From Microbulbifer sp. THAF38 (GTDB lineage: Bacteria; Pseudomonadota; Gammaproteobacteria; Pseudomonadales; Cellvibrionaceae): a stretch of 64,000 bases of DNA. Both the position numbers and the translations under genes were made by a program. The DNA lies in NCBI RefSeq assembly GCF_009363535.1, contig NZ_CP045369.1:186001-250000 (forward strand). Reading direction: 5' to 3'. Below, piece by piece: positions 16,696-25,102 of this stretch (position 1 is the first letter of the stretch; every line of letters begins with the position of its first letter). The notes below the pieces were generated by a model. It was not told where the DNA came from. It searched no databases and saw nothing but the letters and a program-made list of their open reading frames with translations.

Positions 16696-17025
16696 ATGGA
16701 GTTGATTCTTTTTGTAATCATTATGGTAGCGGTTTTGGTTCTGCCATTAAAGATGGCTGCTGCCATGATGGGGGCAAGAAATACTGGGGTTTTTCACTGT
16801 CTGTTTGCACTTTTACTGGCGTTGATTGTACAGCGGATTGTGGGTGGGATGCTGCCCGGTGTCAGTGATAGTGCTGGGATTCTTTTGACTATTCCATTGG
16901 CAGCAATCGCTTACATGTTGGTACTGGGAACAGGGTTTTTGAAAGGGATTATTATTGCCATTCTGCAGGGGGTTATCACTTTTTTAGCCATGTTACTTTT
17001 TGCCGGTATGTTTGCAAATATCTAA
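16696..17025 (+). CDS. Small hypothetical membrane protein (109 aa)
   Basis: The 109-residue protein is almost entirely hydrophobic, with about four predicted membrane helices (near residues 2-20, 32-50, 62-80 and 84-106) and a few charged loop residues. No family is recognised. ATG 16696 follows a strong ribosome-binding site (GGGAGGGG). It stands alone: a terminator closes the gene before it, and the 310 bases after it hold no supported gene. A short hairpin, TTGGCC 16645-16650 with GGCCAA 16661-16666, lies in its upstream region. Confidence 0.65.
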   Translation: MELILFVIIMVAVLVLPLKMAAAMMGARNTGVFHCLFALLLALIVQRIVGGMLPGVSDSAGILLTIPLAAIAYMLVLGTGFLKGIIIAILQGVITFLAMLLFAGMFANI

Positions 17026-17335
17026 TCTTCCCGGTCGCCGTGTTTCTGATTTATCTGGATCAGGTACTGCTTAGTGAGTTTTGTTCGAGAGCTCTTCCTG
17101 TACCTGATCCGTGTCATTTGTCTCGACTGTAGAGGCCTTTCCTTAAGTTTGCCCTCCTGTATTTCAGCTTCAAGCCTAAGCGTGCGAGTTGGGAATTACT
17201 CGTGCAAGTCTAAAGAAGACTCTTTGTACAAAGGGTTTAGCTGTAGTTTGTTAAAATATTCTTACCCTGCTTTTGTACTGGTGTGGGTGAAGCCGGATTA
17301 ATAGCTGGCTTTCAAGGGTTGAATGAATTGGAGCT
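17026..17335. other. Gene-free gap with an inverted repeat
   Basis: In this 310-base gap I find a perfect 11-bp inverted repeat, 17057-17067 with 17100-17110, around a 32-base spacer. Nothing else stands out. A 75-codon open frame at 17074-17301 has no start signal or recognisable protein. The repeat may be a long-loop hairpin at the end of the preceding transcript or a protein-binding site. Confidence 0.6.
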
Positions 17336-18397
17336 TTACAGGTCTTCTTCATTCAGGAATTGGCTCAAGGCCTTGAAATAATCATTGAAAGCTTCGAACT
17401 GTGGCAAGTGCCCGACACCATCGAGCTCTATGAGCTTCGTATCGGGAATCATGGCGGCTGTTTTTTTACCCAACAGATCGTAACGCCCCAGATTTTTTTT
17501 GATAGGCTCGGCGGCGCGGGCGCGGCCAATCGCGGTGCGATCCCGAGTACCGATAATCAGGAGGGTGGGTACTTTCAGGTCTTCAAACTCATACAAAACC
17601 GGTTGAGTAAATACCATTTCTGAGGTGAGGGCATCAATCTTGGCTATATGGTTAGAGTCTGGACCCAGAGTCCATCCCGCCTGGATATCCAGTAGTGGGT
17701 TGTAGGATTCCTGCCATTTCCCATCAAAATAGGCCCTGGACATGTAGTTCTTAATCCCTTCCGGCGTCTGTGCCTGCTCCCTGAGTATCGCCTTTTCCAG
17801 TGGCTCATAGGGCACGAGGCGTTTCCAATCCTCCAGACCGATAGGGTTAATCAAAACGAGCTTCTCTACCATCTCTGGGTACAAAAGAGAGAAGCGTGTC
17901 GCCAGCATGCCCCCCATGGAATGGCCAACCACAGATACTCGATCCACTTTCAGTTTATTGAGTAGTGCTTTGGTATCTGCGGCCATACCGTGAAGGTTGT
18001 ACTGCATTAATGGTTTATCCGATTTGCCGAAGCCGATTTGGTCCGGTGCAATCACCCGGTAACCCTGCTCCGTGAGTGCGACGATGCTGTCTTTCCAGTA
18101 GGCGGCGGAAAAATTCTTGCCATGTAGAAGTAACACTGTGCCCCTGGCAGGTGCCGATGTGCCTGAGGGAACATCCATATAAGCCATAGTGGCAGGTTGC
18201 CCTAATTTGGAAAGCCCCAAAGTCTTAACTGGATAGGGATACTCGTAGCCGCTCAGCAACTCATCCTGTGGCTGAATAGGAGGAACAGCGGCTAGCGTAA
18301 ATTTCGATAAGAGAATCGAAAAGATGATGGTGATAGCTGAGAGGCACTGTTGTGGCGTTGTCATGGAGCAAGCTTCAAAACGGATGCGGAAGCTCAC
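17336..18397 (-). CDS. Alpha/beta hydrolase, exported
   Basis: This alpha/beta-hydrolase fold protein has up to 353 residues. VLLLHGKNFSAAYW forms the oxyanion-hole region, GHSMGG carries the nucleophile (Ser160), the GTRDRTAIGR segment supplies the likely acid, and GVGHLPQFE holds the catalytic His. A hydrophobic signal-like segment (ITIIFSILLSKFTLAA) near the N-terminus suggests export. The start is uncertain: GTG 18397 gives 353 residues, while ATG 18364 gives 342 and a more normal signal peptide. Neither has a strong Shine-Dalgarno sequence. Substrate specificity cannot be told. It lies downstream of hemY on the same strand, but its own promoter is possible. Confidence 0.85.
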   Translation of the reverse strand: MSFRIRFEACSMTTPQQCLSAITIIFSILLSKFTLAAVPPIQPQDELLSGYEYPYPVKTLGLSKLGQPATMAYMDVPSGTSAPARGTVLLLHGKNFSAAYWKDSIVALTEQGYRVIAPDQIGFGKSDKPLMQYNLHGMAADTKALLNKLKVDRVSVVGHSMGGMLATRFSLLYPEMVEKLVLINPIGLEDWKRLVPYEPLEKAILREQAQTPEGIKNYMSRAYFDGKWQESYNPLLDIQAGWTLGPDSNHIAKIDALTSEMVFTQPVLYEFEDLKVPTLLIIGTRDRTAIGRARAAEPIKKNLGRYDLLGKKTAAMIPDTKLIELDGVGHLPQFEAFNDYFKALSQFLNEEDL

Positions 18398-18457
18398 TAT
18401 GGGCCAAAGAGTGTTAAGGGGAAAGGGCCCAGGCTATCTGGGCCACAAGAAAACCAA

Positions 18458-19708
18458 TTAGGCATGCACTCCTAGCAGGGGTTTGTCCTGGCTAGGCATG
18501 GGTACAGGAGGTAGGTCTGGAACTGCTTGTAATAGTCCCTCCTCAAAGAGGCGCGCGGCCTTGTCTTTTTCACCGAGAGCCTGGAAAAGTCGCGCCAATT
18601 CTGCAGAAGTTGCAGGATCCTGGCGCAGTAACAGGCTTTTCTCGAAATACTGTTGTGCTTTGCCCCACAGCTCATTGCGCATGCTCAGGCGTCCGAGGCA
18701 GGTGAGTAGGTCGGCGCTCTCGCCGTACTCCTTGAACCAGCCCTCTGCGGCGGAGAGCTGTGCAGCGGCATCTGCTCCTGTGAGACGGCCATACAGGCTG
18801 GCCAGCTTGGGAGCCCACTCGCGGTTAAGCAACCAACGCAAGTGCTTCTCTGCTTCGACATCATCGCCACTGTGATGCAAGAGGCGAGCGTAAAGGCTGC
18901 GGAGCTCTACATTGCGCTGCCAGCGGCCATTCAGGCCGTGCCAGATACTGTGTAGTTTCTCTCTATCGTTGCGATTGGCGGCTTCGTTGAGTTGATGTTC
19001 GTAGACTTCTCGCTCCAGTTTTTGCAGGTCTTCCTCGGGCATATTGGCATTCTTTTCCAGCTCAGGGAGCAGCTCTCTCAAGCTGCTCCAGTCACCCAGA
19101 GAGTAGTAGGCCTGTTTGAGCATTTGCAGCAGGGCCGGATGTTTGGGCTCCAACTGTTTAGCGCGCTTGAGACTGGCGATACACTGTTCGTAGTGCTTGT
19201 CCTGCAGCTGCATGCGGGCCTGGCTCAAGGCCACTGCCAGGCGAGTGTCTTCCCCACAGGCTTCAGCTTTTGCCAGTAACTCGTTAGCTTCCTCGCGAAA
19301 CCCCAGTTCGTGAGCACTGCGTGCGGCGGCCAGGTAATTAATCAGCGGCGCTTCTGAGCGTGGTGCGCTTTTCAGGAGTTGCCGACGCGCTCGAGACCAG
19401 TTGCCCTCCATAAATTCCACTAGACCACTGGTGAGGCGTCGGCGTGCGACTCTTTGGCGGCCGAAGCGCAGGCGGTCGACACTGCCACGTACAGCGCGAA
19501 ACAGGCTGCGGGCTATCCAGGTGAGAACAAATATGGCGAGTAACAGGGCGACAAGTGCGACTATCGCGAACCAAAGGTTCATCTCATACCCTTTGTTCAA
19601 CTCGCCGCCGAAGCCGATCACCAGGTACCCCGGATAATTTTGGTTGATCTGCGGCAGCAGAGCGCCGAGCAGTAGCAGGGCAACCGCAGCAAAAAGCACT
19701 TTCCTCAC
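18458..19708 (-). CDS. hemY: HemY family TPR membrane protein
   Basis: This is the proteobacterial HemY (HemY_N plus TPR), not the protoporphyrinogen oxidase of the same name. The 416 residues begin with two membrane helices (about 3-20 and 46-68). A cytoplasmic or periplasmic TPR array follows, with repeated LxxAxxLxP-type helices such as ALLQMLKQAYYSLGDWSSL. Family knowledge: it is encoded after hemC-hemD-hemX and is thought to scaffold haem synthesis or a membrane complex, but the exact role is not established. Its ATG overlaps the hemX stop by four bases, so the pair is translationally coupled. Confidence 0.9.
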   Translation of the reverse strand: MRKVLFAAVALLLLGALLPQINQNYPGYLVIGFGGELNKGYEMNLWFAIVALVALLLAIFVLTWIARSLFRAVRGSVDRLRFGRQRVARRRLTSGLVEFMEGNWSRARRQLLKSAPRSEAPLINYLAAARSAHELGFREEANELLAKAEACGEDTRLAVALSQARMQLQDKHYEQCIASLKRAKQLEPKHPALLQMLKQAYYSLGDWSSLRELLPELEKNANMPEEDLQKLEREVYEHQLNEAANRNDREKLHSIWHGLNGRWQRNVELRSLYARLLHHSGDDVEAEKHLRWLLNREWAPKLASLYGRLTGADAAAQLSAAEGWFKEYGESADLLTCLGRLSMRNELWGKAQQYFEKSLLLRQDPATSAELARLFQALGEKDKAARLFEEGLLQAVPDLPPVPMPSQDKPLLGVHA

Positions 19709-21075
19709 TGGGTGATCTCCTCCGCCGTACCGGCATCATGCCCGGAGGCTTTGTGAAGCCGCTCGATGTAATTGTAAAGGGCGACCTGCGAGGCATTTAA
19801 GTCTGGCATTTGGGCTTGAATGGGCTGTTCACTGAGTTCTGCCAATTGTTGTGCCAGTGCGTTGCGCTGGGCATTGGCAGTGCCATAGGTCAGGAGCAAT
19901 TCGCGGGCGCTCTCCAAAGCGTCTTTGTAAACGGTAGAGTCGCCGCGCAACAGGGCCAGCTGTGCCTGTTCCATGTTGAGACGCAAAGTTTGGCGAAAGC
20001 GGGTTTCGCTTTGTGGGGAGAGCATTACTGGGTTGATATCGCCGTCGATGGGGCGAACAGAGTCGCGCAGGAAGGCGGTAAAGTGCTGCCAACTGCGCTC
20101 CCACGGGGATTGGTTTTCCTGAGTGGGCTCTGCTTTTGTTTCCCCCTTCTGAGGCTGGGCCATATCAAACTGTGGTTGGATTGAGGCGTGAATCAACTGT
20201 TCTTCCAGGGCGCGCAGGCGCAAGTAGAGCCCCTCCCGGTCGACATTTTCCACCAGTTTTAGAGCGGTAATATCCCGTGCCAGTTGCTGGCGTACTCCGT
20301 ACAGGTCGGGAAGGTTTACCTGGCGCAAAATAGTATCGACCTTTTCGACTAGACCCAGGGCGGCGCGGCTATTGTCTTCCAGCATCAGGCGCTGATTGGC
20401 CATACGCAACAAATAGTCGGCCTCGGCCAGCTGCCAATCCTCGCGGCTCACGTTTCCCAGCTCGCTGAGGCGGTTGCCCTGTGCGGTGAGACTGCGCTGC
20501 ATGCCCGCTAGCTGTTGCTGCAGCTGTGCAATAGTGCGGGTTTGCAACTGAATTTGATTGCGTAGAGCGGTATCTGCCTGCTGAAGTTGATCCAATTGCT
20601 GGCTCTGAGCGGAGGGTGCTGGAACTTCTGCTTGCTGGGGTTCTACAGGAGGGCGGGACTCAGCTGTCGGTTGTGGGACTGTCGAAGTAGTTGGGGAAGT
20701 TTCTTGTACGGCTTGGCTAGTGGTATCTGGCCTTGCTGAAATGTTTGATGTTGTGGCTTCGCTTTGAGGCTCAGTTCTCTCGGTGGAGACAGTCTGTTTG
20801 GTGGGGAAGAAGTTCAGCTGAGTGATGCGATTACGCAGCTGGGGCCAGCTGTACCAGGCAAAAGCGATCAGGGCGATGAGCAAAAGGATAAAGACCAGCC
20901 ACCACCAGTGGCCGCCGCTTTTTTTAGGCATCGCCTCCATAGAAGTCTTATCATTTTTGCCCTGTGCTGCCTTGGCAAAATTACTCTTGCTCTCCCCCTT
21001 GGCCAGTGTATCGGAGGTGAGTTCCTTCGCCGGGGAGGCGGAGTTATCCTTGGGTTTTTCGTTGGTCATGGGCAT
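19705..21075 (-). CDS. hemX: HemX family membrane protein
   Basis: The 456-residue protein has a charged N-terminal tail, one membrane helix (WWWLVFILLLIALIAFAWY, about residues 58-76) and a Thr/Pro/Gln-rich linker. A coiled coil (QLQTRTIAQLQQQLAGMQ region) and a C-terminal HemX domain with EDWQLAEADYLLRMANQRL follow. It has been labelled uroporphyrinogen-III C-methyltransferase from E. coli, but no SAM-binding methyltransferase motifs are visible, so a structural role is more likely. It sits between hemD and hemY, the typical order. ATG 21075 or ATG 21069 are both possible starts. Confidence 0.88.
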   Translation of the reverse strand: MPMTNEKPKDNSASPAKELTSDTLAKGESKSNFAKAAQGKNDKTSMEAMPKKSGGHWWWLVFILLLIALIAFAWYSWPQLRNRITQLNFFPTKQTVSTERTEPQSEATTSNISARPDTTSQAVQETSPTTSTVPQPTAESRPPVEPQQAEVPAPSAQSQQLDQLQQADTALRNQIQLQTRTIAQLQQQLAGMQRSLTAQGNRLSELGNVSREDWQLAEADYLLRMANQRLMLEDNSRAALGLVEKVDTILRQVNLPDLYGVRQQLARDITALKLVENVDREGLYLRLRALEEQLIHASIQPQFDMAQPQKGETKAEPTQENQSPWERSWQHFTAFLRDSVRPIDGDINPVMLSPQSETRFRQTLRLNMEQAQLALLRGDSTVYKDALESARELLLTYGTANAQRNALAQQLAELSEQPIQAQMPDLNASQVALYNYIERLHKASGHDAGTAEEITQ

Positions 21076-21188
21076 GGAGTGCAGCTGGTTATTGTCGTCG
21101 GATTATAGCGAGTGGCGCCGACCATAATAGCGCCGGTGGCTTCGTTTTGAGATTTTTAACCCAACCGGGCCGGGAATTCGAGAGTAAT

Positions 21189-21959
21189 TCAGCCTAGCGC
21201 CTTGAGTAATGCTTCTAGCATAGCGCTGTCTCCGGCATTCAGGGCGGTGTAGGCATGAGTAAAGCCCAATGCCCGGGCCTGTTCCGCCACTCGCGCACTG
21301 GGGCAGATAAGGGCGGCCTGCAGTAGCCGCTCGCAATTTGAGCGCTCAATGCAGGTGTGCAGGTTCGCAAGTGTCTCGCCGCTGTGCACAGTGATGGCGT
21401 CCGGGGCAAAAGCATACTGGGCCAAATCTGCCGGGGCGTTTGTGGGTAGACACCTGCGGTAGAGCTCACAGTAGTCCACACGCGCACCGCGAGCGCGCAG
21501 TGTGTCACCAATCAGAGTACGCCCACCTGCGCCGCGAAAAATCAGCACCCGTTGCTCGGAAATCTCTTGAAGAGCGGGCTGGGCGAGAAGGTCTTCAGAA
21601 TTCATATGCTCGCCACCGTGTTCGCAGGAAATACCACGCGCCAACAGAGCCTTCGCTGTAGCCGCGCCAATGGCAAAATAGCGCGGCCCCTGGGGTATCT
21701 GAGGCCAGTAATCTTCCAGCCAGTCGACGGCGTAGCGCACCGCATTCTGGGAGACGAAAATGGCAAAATCCACTTGGTCGAAATCGAGAATGCGTTTTTT
21801 AATAGCCTGCTGAGCAGTCCCCTCAGTGAGGGGGGCGATCGCCAACATGGGAATACTGTCAACCGTCGCGCCCTCGGCACACAACAGCGCGTCCCAGGTG
21901 TCGGCTTGGTGTGCAGGGCGAGTAGTCAATATTCGCTTGTTGTGCAGGCTTTTGGCCAT
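21189..21959 (-). CDS. hemD: Uroporphyrinogen-III synthase
   Basis: HemD cyclises hydroxymethylbilane, the HemC product, to uroporphyrinogen III. The 256-residue protein opens with ILTTRPAHQADTW and contains VFVSQNAV-type (FAIFVSQNAVRYA), FAIGAATAKAL, VLIFRGAGGRTLIGDTL and TVHSGETLANL blocks of this weakly conserved family. I start at ATG 21959. The open frame extends further upstream into hemC, but those 72 residues have no family counterpart. The gap to hemC is 17 bases, consistent with one operon. Confidence 0.92.
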   Translation of the reverse strand: MAKSLHNKRILTTRPAHQADTWDALLCAEGATVDSIPMLAIAPLTEGTAQQAIKKRILDFDQVDFAIFVSQNAVRYAVDWLEDYWPQIPQGPRYFAIGAATAKALLARGISCEHGGEHMNSEDLLAQPALQEISEQRVLIFRGAGGRTLIGDTLRARGARVDYCELYRRCLPTNAPADLAQYAFAPDAITVHSGETLANLHTCIERSNCERLLQAALICPSARVAEQARALGFTHAYTALNAGDSAMLEALLKALG

Positions 21960-21976
21960 ATCGATCTGCCCTAGGC

Positions 21977-22894
21977 TCAAATCGCGGCAAGGATTTTTTC
22001 GGCACCCTGTTCCAGCAACTGTTCCGCGAGTTGAATTCCCAGTGCTTCGCCATCCTCTGCCGCACCGCGGATTTCGGCGCGGATCATGGTGGTACCATCG
22101 GGGCTGCCGACCAGGCCGCGCAACCACAGATTGTCGCCTTCCAGCTCGGCGTAGCAGCCGATAGGAACCTGGCAACCGCCGTTAAGGCGCTTGACCAGCG
22201 CCCGTTCGGCACTGAGACGTGCGGCGGTTTCACGGCAGTGCAGGGGTTGTAACAGGGCTTCCAGCTCGCTGTCCTTGCGGGCTTCGATGCCGACGGCGCC
22301 CTGGCCTCCGGCGGGTAGCAATACCGTGGAAGGTAAAAAGCTGCGGATGCGCTCGCGCATTTCCAGGCGCAGCAGGCCGGCGGCTGCAAGAATAATGGCG
22401 TCGTATTCTCCCGCGTCCAGTTTGGCAAGGCGGGTGTTCACGTTGCCGCGCAGGAACTTGACTTCAAGATCGGGGCGGTGGGCAAGAAGCTGGCACTGGC
22501 GGCGCAGACTCGAGGTGCCTACCACCGCGCCCTGGGGCAGCTCTTCAAAACTGGCAAACTGGTTGCTAACGAAGGCATCGCGCGGATCTTCGCGCTCACA
22601 AATTACCGGTAGGTAGAGGCCCTCGGGAAATTCCATCGGCACATCTTTCATGGAATGCACGGCGATATCCGCACGCCCTTCCAGCATGGCCACTTCCAAC
22701 TCTTTCACAAAGAGCCCTTTGCCGCCCACCTTGGTCAGGGGAATATCCAGCACCCGGTCGCCCCGGCTAGTCATTGGTAGCAGTTCCACCTGTAATTCGG
22801 GGTGCTCCTGCTGAAGGCGGTCCTTGACGAAATTGGCCTGCCAGAGGGCCAGGGCGCTTTCGCGGGTGGCGATACGGATACGGGAAATGGGCAT
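21977..22894 (-). CDS. hemC: Porphobilinogen deaminase (hydroxymethylbilane synthase)
   Basis: HemC joins four porphobilinogen units in the cytoplasm, using a covalently held dipyrromethane primer. The 305-residue protein has [15 protein letters not shown] at the start, the catalytic Asp84 in HSMKDVP and the cofactor-attachment Cys241 in [12 protein letters not shown]. Length and motif spacing are normal. It starts the hemC-hemD-hemX-hemY run. The gene upstream is ruvX, 89 bases away, so hemC may be read through from the gshB-tonB-yqgE-ruvX genes. HemE, the next enzyme of the pathway, is encoded 30 kb away in this window. Confidence 0.96.
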   Translation of the reverse strand: MPISRIRIATRESALALWQANFVKDRLQQEHPELQVELLPMTSRGDRVLDIPLTKVGGKGLFVKELEVAMLEGRADIAVHSMKDVPMEFPEGLYLPVICEREDPRDAFVSNQFASFEELPQGAVVGTSSLRRQCQLLAHRPDLEVKFLRGNVNTRLAKLDAGEYDAIILAAAGLLRLEMRERIRSFLPSTVLLPAGGQGAVGIEARKDSELEALLQPLHCRETAARLSAERALVKRLNGGCQVPIGCYAELEGDNLWLRGLVGSPDGTTMIRAEIRGAAEDGEALGIQLAEQLLEQGAEKILAAI

Positions 22895-22983
22895 AGGGTT
22901 CGGTCACTCGGTTGTATGGGCGGACAATTCTATCAGAGCCCTGGCAGCTGTGGCTCAGATTGCACTGGCAACGGGAGCGGGTA

Positions 22984-23406
22984 TCAGGGGCGCGCGCGCA
23001 GCCAGTCCTCGAGGATGATGCGCGCGGCGATGGAATCCACGGGGTTATCGGCATAGTTACCCCGGTGGCCGCGCTCCGCAGCCTCTTCCTTTGCCGCGCG
23101 GGTGCTGAGGCGTTCATCGATCATTTCCACTGGCAACCCGGTGCGTCCGTGCAGGCGCTGACCGAATTTTCGGGCACGTGCGCCGAATTCGCTTTCACTA
23201 CCGTCCATATTCAGCGGTAGGCCCACGAGCAAATAATGCGGCCGCCATTCATCGATCAGTTGCTGCACCGTGTTCCAGTCCGGCTTGCCGTCCTTTGCTG
23301 GCAGCGGCGGTAGCTCTTTGGCGCTGGCGGTCAGACTCTGACCATAGGCGAGGCCGATGGAACGAGTGCCAAAATCGAAGGCGAGGGCGGTAATGGGTTT
23401 GCTCAT
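22984..23406 (-). CDS. ruvX: YqgF/RuvX family putative Holliday junction resolvase or pre-rRNA nuclease
   Basis: This 140-residue RNase H-fold protein has FDFGTRSIGLAYGQ with the first catalytic Asp, LLVGLPLNMDGSESE, the DERLST motif and NPVDSIAARIILEDWL near the end. Family knowledge: E. coli YqgF is essential and processes the 5' end of 16S pre-rRNA; a Holliday junction role is also proposed. I start at ATG 23406 (MSKPITALAFDFG); ATG 23418 would add four residues. It follows yqgE by 58 bases, the standard pair. Confidence 0.92.
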   Translation of the reverse strand: MSKPITALAFDFGTRSIGLAYGQSLTASAKELPPLPAKDGKPDWNTVQQLIDEWRPHYLLVGLPLNMDGSESEFGARARKFGQRLHGRTGLPVEMIDERLSTRAAKEEAAERGHRGNYADNPVDSIAARIILEDWLRARP

Positions 23407-23464
23407 CAGGGGAAACATCCGGTTCTGGGAAATCAATCTCGGAGCGGATGATAACCGGGATGGG

Positions 23465-24049
23465 CTAAGCGTGTCCGGCCTGAGAGCCAAGCCCGGAAAG
23501 GTCGATGCCGTGGCGTGCTGCGGCGCTCTGCCAGCGTTTTTCCACAGGGGTGGCAAAAAGAATTTCGGGTTCCGCCGGCAGTGTCAGCCAGGCGTTTTCC
23601 GCCAACTCCTGCTCCAGCTGCCCCGGCCCCCAGCCGGAGTAGCCCAGGGCCAGCAATACATCGTCGGGGCCGTGCCCGGAGGCGAGGGATTCGAGAATAT
23701 CCCTGGATGCGGTGAGGCTGATCTCCATATTGATCTCGGTGGTTGAGTCGAACTGCACGCCGGCACCATGCAGAACAAAGCCCTGTTCCGGGGAGATTGG
23801 GCCGCCTAACAGGACGGCTTCACCACCCCGCTGGCTGGAATCCTGTAGCGATAGCTGCTCGAAAACTTCTCTCCAGTGCACCTTACTGGGGGCGTTGATC
23901 ACAATGCCCATAGCCCCTTCCTGGCTGTGCTCAACAATCAGGGCGATGCTGTGCTTGAAGCGCGGGTCCTCCATACCGGGCATGGCCAGTAGGAATTGGC
24001 CGCGCAAGCTGCCGAGGGTCAGGTCGTTGTCAATGTTCGAGTTGGGCAT
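23465..24049 (-). CDS. yqgE: YqgE/AlgH family protein
   Basis: The 194-residue protein belongs to the UPF0301/AlgH family. Conserved blocks are GQFLLAMPGMEDPRFKHSI, VEHSQEGAMGIVINAPS, VLLGGPISPEQGFVLH and LLALGYSGWGPGQLEQEL. The biochemical role is unknown; in Pseudomonas the homologue was linked to alginate regulation. It lies between tonB and ruvX, as in Pseudomonas. ATG 24049 starts with the characteristic L-R-G-Q-F-L-L context within 20 residues. Confidence 0.93.
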   Translation of the reverse strand: MPNSNIDNDLTLGSLRGQFLLAMPGMEDPRFKHSIALIVEHSQEGAMGIVINAPSKVHWREVFEQLSLQDSSQRGGEAVLLGGPISPEQGFVLHGAGVQFDSTTEINMEISLTASRDILESLASGHGPDDVLLALGYSGWGPGQLEQELAENAWLTLPAEPEILFATPVEKRWQSAAARHGIDLSGLGSQAGHA

Positions 24050-24084
24050 AGCTGGATTCTAGGTCGCTTGCGTGCAAGGCAAGT

Positions 24085-24993
24085 TTAGCCGCGCTCGGGC
24101 AACTCACCTGCGGTAGTGGAGAACCCGGTCATTTCAAAACGCCAGGTACGAATGATTTCGAGACGGTCGGCCTCTTTGCGAATCTCCGCAGGGAAAGGTG
24201 CGAAGGGCGCTGCCAGGCGCACAATCTGTTGGGCGGCATCGTCGAGGATACGCTCACCGGAAGAATTCAGGATGATTACCTCCTCCACGGCGCCTGTGGG
24301 CAGTAGACGCACCATCATACGCAGGCTACCGGTGATTTTTTGTTGCAGTGCTTCCTCGGGGAAGTTGTCACTGCCCACGGCCTCAACTTTCTGGCGCCAA
24401 TCGTGCAGATAGGCGGCATCCGCTGAGGCCTTGGTTGCGACAGAGGTAAGCCTGCGCACCCGCGGGCGCTGGGCGATAGTCTGGCGGATCTTGTCCAGGC
24501 GTGCCTGTAGGCTGGCAATTTTAGGATTGGTCTTGGCCAAGTCATTGGGCGCATCGCCGCGTTTCTCATCGGAAAGCTTTTCTTCGGCGGGCAGTTCTGG
24601 AGCCTGCAGAGGGCTGTTGCCGATGGTAGTAATCAACTGACGTCGTTGGTCAGCGGGCCGTGCAGCCTGTTGTTGCGGCAGCGGATTGACATCGTGAATT
24701 TGCGTATCGGCAAATTCGGCGCGGCGGTTGCTGGATAATTCTTTTGGGGTATCCGCCGTGCCGCTGGCCTGTTGGTTGTGTTGAGCCAGGTAGTCGGCAT
24801 CCTCCGGCGCTTGTGGGGAATTATATTGGGACAGGGTGACTTCCAGGGTTGGTGCTGCCTGTCGTCCTTCTGGTGTAGCAAAAGCCACGCCAAAAATCAG
24901 AAGCGCGTGAATGGCGCCAGCGAGAAACAGCGAAAAGGCAAAACGCTCGCGCTGCTCCGCAGTACTTGGCGTCGTATTGGCGGTGGAATTCAT
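24085..24993 (-). CDS. tonB: TonB-like energy transducer
   Basis: The 302-residue protein has a short cytoplasmic tail, one membrane anchor (FSLFLAGAIHALLIFGVAFA, about residues 20-39) and a long periplasmic region rich in Gln, Ala and Pro. Its C-terminal TonB-type domain runs from GSLRMMVRLLPTGAVEEVIIL to EIIRTWRFEM. Family knowledge: TonB couples proton-motive force from ExbB-ExbD to outer-membrane receptors. Pseudomonas has a TonB paralogue (TonB3) at this position beside gshB and the pil cluster that affects twitching motility, so a pilus-related role is possible. No exbBD genes are present here. Confidence 0.85.
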   Translation of the reverse strand: MNSTANTTPSTAEQRERFAFSLFLAGAIHALLIFGVAFATPEGRQAAPTLEVTLSQYNSPQAPEDADYLAQHNQQASGTADTPKELSSNRRAEFADTQIHDVNPLPQQQAARPADQRRQLITTIGNSPLQAPELPAEEKLSDEKRGDAPNDLAKTNPKIASLQARLDKIRQTIAQRPRVRRLTSVATKASADAAYLHDWRQKVEAVGSDNFPEEALQQKITGSLRMMVRLLPTGAVEEVIILNSSGERILDDAAQQIVRLAAPFAPFPAEIRKEADRLEIIRTWRFEMTGFSTTAGELPERG

Positions 24994-25022
24994 TGTCTAT
25001 TATCAGTTACTGCTTTTTTATC

Positions 25023-25041
25023 GCCGAGCGTTACGCTCGGC
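25023..25041 (-). other. Hairpin between gshB and tonB
   Basis: A perfect 8-bp stem (25023-25030 with 25034-25041) with a 3-base loop lies in the 109-base space between the genes. On the coding strand it is followed by A-rich sequence, so it is not an intrinsic terminator. It may pause transcription or protect the upstream mRNA segment. Confidence 0.5.
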
Positions 25042-25102
25042 TTCCCACCCGGCCCGTTCACTGGCAAACAGCCCTGGGAGTCGTTCGAGTTAAGGGCGAA
25101 GT

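Noticed and set aside
17074..17301. A 75-codon forward frame in the 17.0-17.3 kb gap
   Set aside because: It uses a GTG-like start without a ribosome-binding site, overlaps the inverted repeat, and its translation resembles nothing known.
21960..22175. N-terminal extension of hemD into hemC
   Set aside because: The added 72 residues are an off-frame reading of hemC and are Arg-rich; ATG 21959 gives a normal HemD.
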